From contig BGZK01001467.1 in assembly GCA_005406025.1 (NCBI GenBank), forward strand, positions 1 to 64,000: a stretch of DNA of 64,000 bases, in the 5' to 3' direction. Shown here piece after piece: positions 61,301 through 64,000 of the stretch; the first letter of the stretch is position 1; each line of letters starts with the position of its first letter. Below the pieces are notes generated by a model. That model was not told the DNA's origin and did not search any database. It was given only the letters and a program-made list of their open reading frames with translations. Position numbers and translations under genes: made by a program. Source of the stretch: Eumeta japonica (taxonomy: Eukaryota > Arthropoda > Insecta > Lepidoptera > Psychidae).

Positions 61301-62494
61301 CATCGAATCTACTTTAACTTATCCTTATTTATTTAGTCGCCATATTTTATTTCAAACTTCATGACATTCCGTTATTATATTCTATCTTTCAGAGACACTA
61401 CAAACAGTCTGTAGGGGTAGTATTTACACTGTACTAGTTTTACTTTAATGTTTAGCACAGGAACTAGAACTCTACCAAGAATAGATGAAGATGCTTATCC
61501 TAGAATATTGCTACTGCTCGAATGCAAAACTCCATTTATTTCGTTGTGTTCATTCTCCTTTCAGTATTCAAATCGTGCTTTCAGACGTCCGTAAATAACA
61601 AACTCTTTCAAAATTCCCTGTGAACATAATGAAATATGTCATACTTTTGTTTGTTTGAAACCATGTCCTCGGTTTTGCTTCGCTCTTAAACTCGTCACTA
61701 ATGGTGCTTGATGTTGCACTGTTTATTGGTTTTTGAACTGTGTACGTAAAGATGGAGGTTGACACGAATGTCGCGGGTACGGCCGTTTAAGAGGAGTGCA
61801 AACGGCTTGTAGTCAAAGTCCACACTAGTTACTGTCTATCGGACTTCGGCCATTAAAAATGACAGTAACTGGGGTATTTTTAATGTATTTTGATGTGTAT
61901 ACCATAGTGAGTCTTATTATATGCATATGTTTTTCTAGTAAAATTCAATTTTTGGATATTTTTTACATTGTAGAAGGTTTTTTAATAGTTAATTGGATTT
62001 ATTTTTTGTATTGCGAAGGTTTTATTTGTTCGATCAAATTGTGCTATGTTTGTACGAATTTTGTAAATAATAAGTTGGTAATCAGAAATCAGTGTTTTTT
62101 TCCAATCATAAAATAGACTCATTTATTTTTGAAATAGAAAAAAAAATCTTAATTGTTGTTGGATTTTTAGATCAGAACCATGCATACCATAATCATTCGG
62201 TCATATTCTTTATACTTAATAGTTTCATTTTCAGTTGTTAAATTTATAATATGTACATACATGTGTAGAAGCCTACTAAAAACGAAAATTATTGTTTTAC
62301 AGGTATGAGAACTCCAGTGCCGATTTGCCAACTGTGTTAAATTCTCACACAGAAGAGATGCGCATTCAGCAGGCGAAGTTCAAACAGCTGAAGCAACAGT
62401 ACAAGGAGATGACAACGAAACTAAAAGAAAAGGACATGCATCTGCAGCAGCTGAGAGACGAGCATCAGCACTTGTTGGAGCTAAGTAGAGATAA
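52337..62494 (+). CDS. LCA5: Lebercilin (LCA5-like), 5' part, four exons; gene continues beyond the window
   Basis: Exons: 52337-52386, 53736-53940, 54846-54910, 62303-62494; 512 nt or 170 codons plus two bases, phases 2, 0, 2 all consistent. Exon 1 encodes MSIYSFVVDDKQKDLQ and is inferred from its donor (AAAG|GTGTGC) and its phase. Exons 2-4 carry the lebercilin domain: VKQLQNQLADAHYHLQ, ELGNENRILRALQKKQEVAL, RYENSSADLPTVLNSHTEEM, then FKQLKQQYKEMTTKLKEKDM and LRDEHQHLLELSRDK. This is a long coiled coil rich in Q, K and E. Lebercilin is an intraflagellar-transport-associated protein of the ciliary axoneme and basal body; human LCA5 mutations cause Leber congenital amaurosis. Exon 2 ends at a weak donor (CAG|GTTCAT). 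Exon 4 ends at AA|GTACGG. The C-terminal part lies past 64000. The family is clear; exon 1 is less certain. Confidence 0.88.
52387..53735 (+). other. Lebercilin intron 1
   Basis: Mostly AT-rich. It contains a GC-rich patch of nested palindromes at about 52990-53215. I see no alternative exon. Confidence 0.5.
52990..53215. repeat. GC-rich patch of nested palindromes
   Basis: CCTAGACAAGAGT (about 53092) pairs exactly with ACTCTTGTCTAGG (about 53169). Outside it, GGACGAAATGGACG near 52998 faces CGTCTTTTTCGTCC near 53121. Inside are GTTCGCTCAGCGAAC (about 53065) and AGTCCTAGGACT (about 53048). This suggests a folded-back mobile element or a structured RNA. No coding sequence seen. Confidence 0.55.
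57510..59270 (-). mobile_element. Non-LTR retrotransposon fragment with ORF1 (minus strand)
   Basis: The minus strand encodes a coiled-coil ORF1 protein from ATG 58738: MEEIINTLKTIKMDLENQ, then FEEKFLTLEKNHENLKERV, then RKNNLVFFGVEENEKSYASL. One in-frame stop (58412-58414) lies in a TTAAA repeat run. The same frame then continues: SDIQEIKRIGKKEERLRP, ITFSTLGTKIKI, KDTNYYIKEDYPKYVLEKRK, to about 58154. This domain order matches ORF1 proteins of RTE/Jockey-like elements in insects. The 3' end is an (AAAT)n-rich tract followed by GCCTTTATTTG near 57540. No reverse transcriptase is left, so it is an internally deleted copy. The 5' UTR may extend to about 59270. Confidence 0.78.
59573..59594. repeat. 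Perfect 22-bp palindrome
   Basis: GGTACAACCAA followed directly by its reverse complement, with no loop. It is in lebercilin intron 3, next to the dispersed-repeat segment at about 59640-59700. Confidence 0.7.
59640..59705 (+). repeat. Dispersed repeat shared with the right edge of the window
   Basis: AAGTCCAAAAGTGAACACCT here corresponds to AATCCAAAAGTGTACGCCTC at about 63965-64000, in the same orientation. The second copy is cut by the window edge. Confidence 0.45.
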
Positions 62495-64000
62495 GTACGG
62501 GACCTTTCAAAACTGATTGTTGAAAGAGTGTAAAACTTTTTAATAGCTTAATGTTATTTAGTGGTCTTAAAAAGAATAAAATTGAATATTTAATAATAGA
62601 ATAAAATAAAATATATCGGCCAATATTTCAGATTGAAGTGAAAAAAAAAATAAACTACGATTTGTTTTGTAATAGTTGTGCTACAGACTCACAAATGGAT
62701 TTTTCTTGAATTATGCTAAGAATGTAATATTGGTTATTTTGAACCTTTCTAGCTAAATTTTAAAAACCCAGGTTAAAGCGCTTGTAGGTTTTCGCCATTG
62801 CTAAAATTTACAAGGTCAGTGCTGCAATACGTGATTAAACGGCGTAATTTTTTTTTGGCCTTAGAAAGAAGAACTTTAATTTCTTTTATTAAATTCTCCT
62901 AATATATAAAAGAGGGAGAAACACGGTTCGCAAACTTTTGATTATGATAATTAGTTGCGGCATGGATGGAATGTTCGGGGGGGAGGTTGAGCGGCGCTTG
63001 TTAAAAAGGCTTATGCAAGTATCAACCCGGATACAGAATAAAAAATGAAAACTAATGATCATTACTGAACTGTGTAGCCCGTGTAGAACTGTGTAGGTGG
63101 TGTTAATTTGAGAGAATTAATTTGAGAAATAAAATCCATATTTTATTTATATAGGCATAATTATCAATTAAATCTACATAGCCATAAAGCCCTGCTAGAC
63201 TTATGGAAATTAAAATGAATTGAAAAAATCCGTTGTATGCATTTACGTATCTATTTGAGTAATTATATTTTTTGTAGTATAGATTAAAGATATATACGGA
63301 ATTTTTGGGTTAAAATCTTTCATTAGGTATCAAATTCGATATTAATTGTTTTATGCAAATCATATCCGCCATGTCAAATTTAATAACACGTCATGATGTC
63401 TATGACATGTAGAATTCTAAGACGCATCCCAGTAGCAAACAATCGTTATATTCGAGGAAATGTATACCAAATTACTGCCATAATTTGTATTACGGTATTA
63501 TATAAGTTTCTTCGATTTCTATTTGCTGCCATAGATTTATTATTGGTAGGCGGCGTGCGTTAAGCTGTGGAAGAAATGTCAGCGTACTTGTTATGCAACT
63601 GTTGATTTTAAAATAGTAACATAAGAATAAAATACACGGAAGATGTTCACAAAACATAATTATTTATTGTTACAATACACAACTCACAAAACTTTTAGTT
63701 CTATTATAGAATAAGAAACGACATAATATTTAAAAGAGAACCACGAAAATATCTTGTAAAACTTTAATTTTTTAAAATGTAATTGTCAAAGTATTCAGTC
63801 TTGATTGACATTTTTCAATAACGTAGTATTACCAGTTTTATAAAACCCCAGGCGAAATCCTCATAACAACCTCTTGCTGTTATATATATAACAACAATAT
63901 ATTATATATAACACGATGATGTTGATCTATAAGTTATAAGAATATCTGCAAAAAAAATTTGGAAAATCCAAAAGTGTACGCCTCATAGCGGTTACTCCAT
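62495..64000 (+). other. Lebercilin intron 4 (partial)
   Basis: No exon is recognisable. An ORF-like extension past 62494 is intron read-through. AT-rich, with a dispersed-repeat copy beginning near 63955 at the edge. Confidence 0.5.

Larger units (their letters stand above)
54911..62302 (+). other. Lebercilin intron 3 (7.4 kb)
   Basis: Contains a short TTTCACCTGCGGCTCCGCC segment (about 54960), typical of dispersed insect repeats, the non-LTR ORF1 fragment at about 57540-59270, a 22-bp palindrome (59573-59594), and a segment at about 60480-60830 with AAAATCGGACCAGTTGTTTT and CGTACAAACAGACG, again a common dispersed-repeat signature. No exon found. Confidence 0.5.

Overview
This window looks like insect nuclear DNA, most likely from a moth or butterfly. 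It is AT-rich, its genes have introns with GT-AG boundaries, and long non-coding stretches are full of decayed transposons (mariner, PIF/Harbinger, pogo/Tigger, non-LTR and LTR elements). The order Lepidoptera is an inference from repeat flavour and gene content; nothing here proves the species. I see no tRNA, rRNA, CRISPR array or operon.

Five host genes can be read. (1) The last two coding exons of a secreted EGF-domain ligand, probably vein, on + (1947-3920). (2) A complete three-exon MAD2 spindle-checkpoint gene on - (12127-13379). (3) A single-exon SETD4-type SET methyltransferase on + (19698-21073), interrupted by two single-base frameshifts. (4) A complete 13-exon mitochondrial half-transporter gene of the ABCB7/ATM1 type on - (30091-47033). 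I rebuilt it exon by exon, with every intron phase matching, to a 721-residue protein. (5) The first four coding exons of lebercilin (LCA5) on + from 52337; the gene runs off the right edge. A candidate RFX X-box lies about 110 bases upstream of the inferred lebercilin start, which fits a ciliary gene.

Layout: 1-3920 is the vein 3' end. 3921-12126 is intergenic, with one full-length dead mariner (8278-9528). MAD2 follows. 13380-19697 is intergenic with a GC-rich island (about 15883-16330) and a pogo/Tigger relic (about 17785-18900). After SETD4, 21074-30090 is a repeat graveyard with a mariner 5' fragment, a non-LTR retrotransposon apparently split by a Harbinger-like element, and tandem repeats. 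ABCB7 introns hold two more mariner fragments, a probable solo LTR with its own TATA box, a TIR element with a TA duplication, hairpin repeats, and a spliced-looking cysteine-rich module on the opposite strand. 47034-52336 separates the divergent ABCB7 and lebercilin genes. The 7.4 kb third intron of lebercilin holds the ORF1 end of a non-LTR element.

The host genes do not form a pathway; they are ordinary neighbours. I did not find a clear new multi-gene system. The most notable observations are the X-box/lebercilin pairing, the frameshifted SETD4, the cysteine-rich spliced module inside ABCB7 intron 12, the repeat-flanked ABCB7 intron 6, and a set of near-perfect short-loop palindromes spread across the window.
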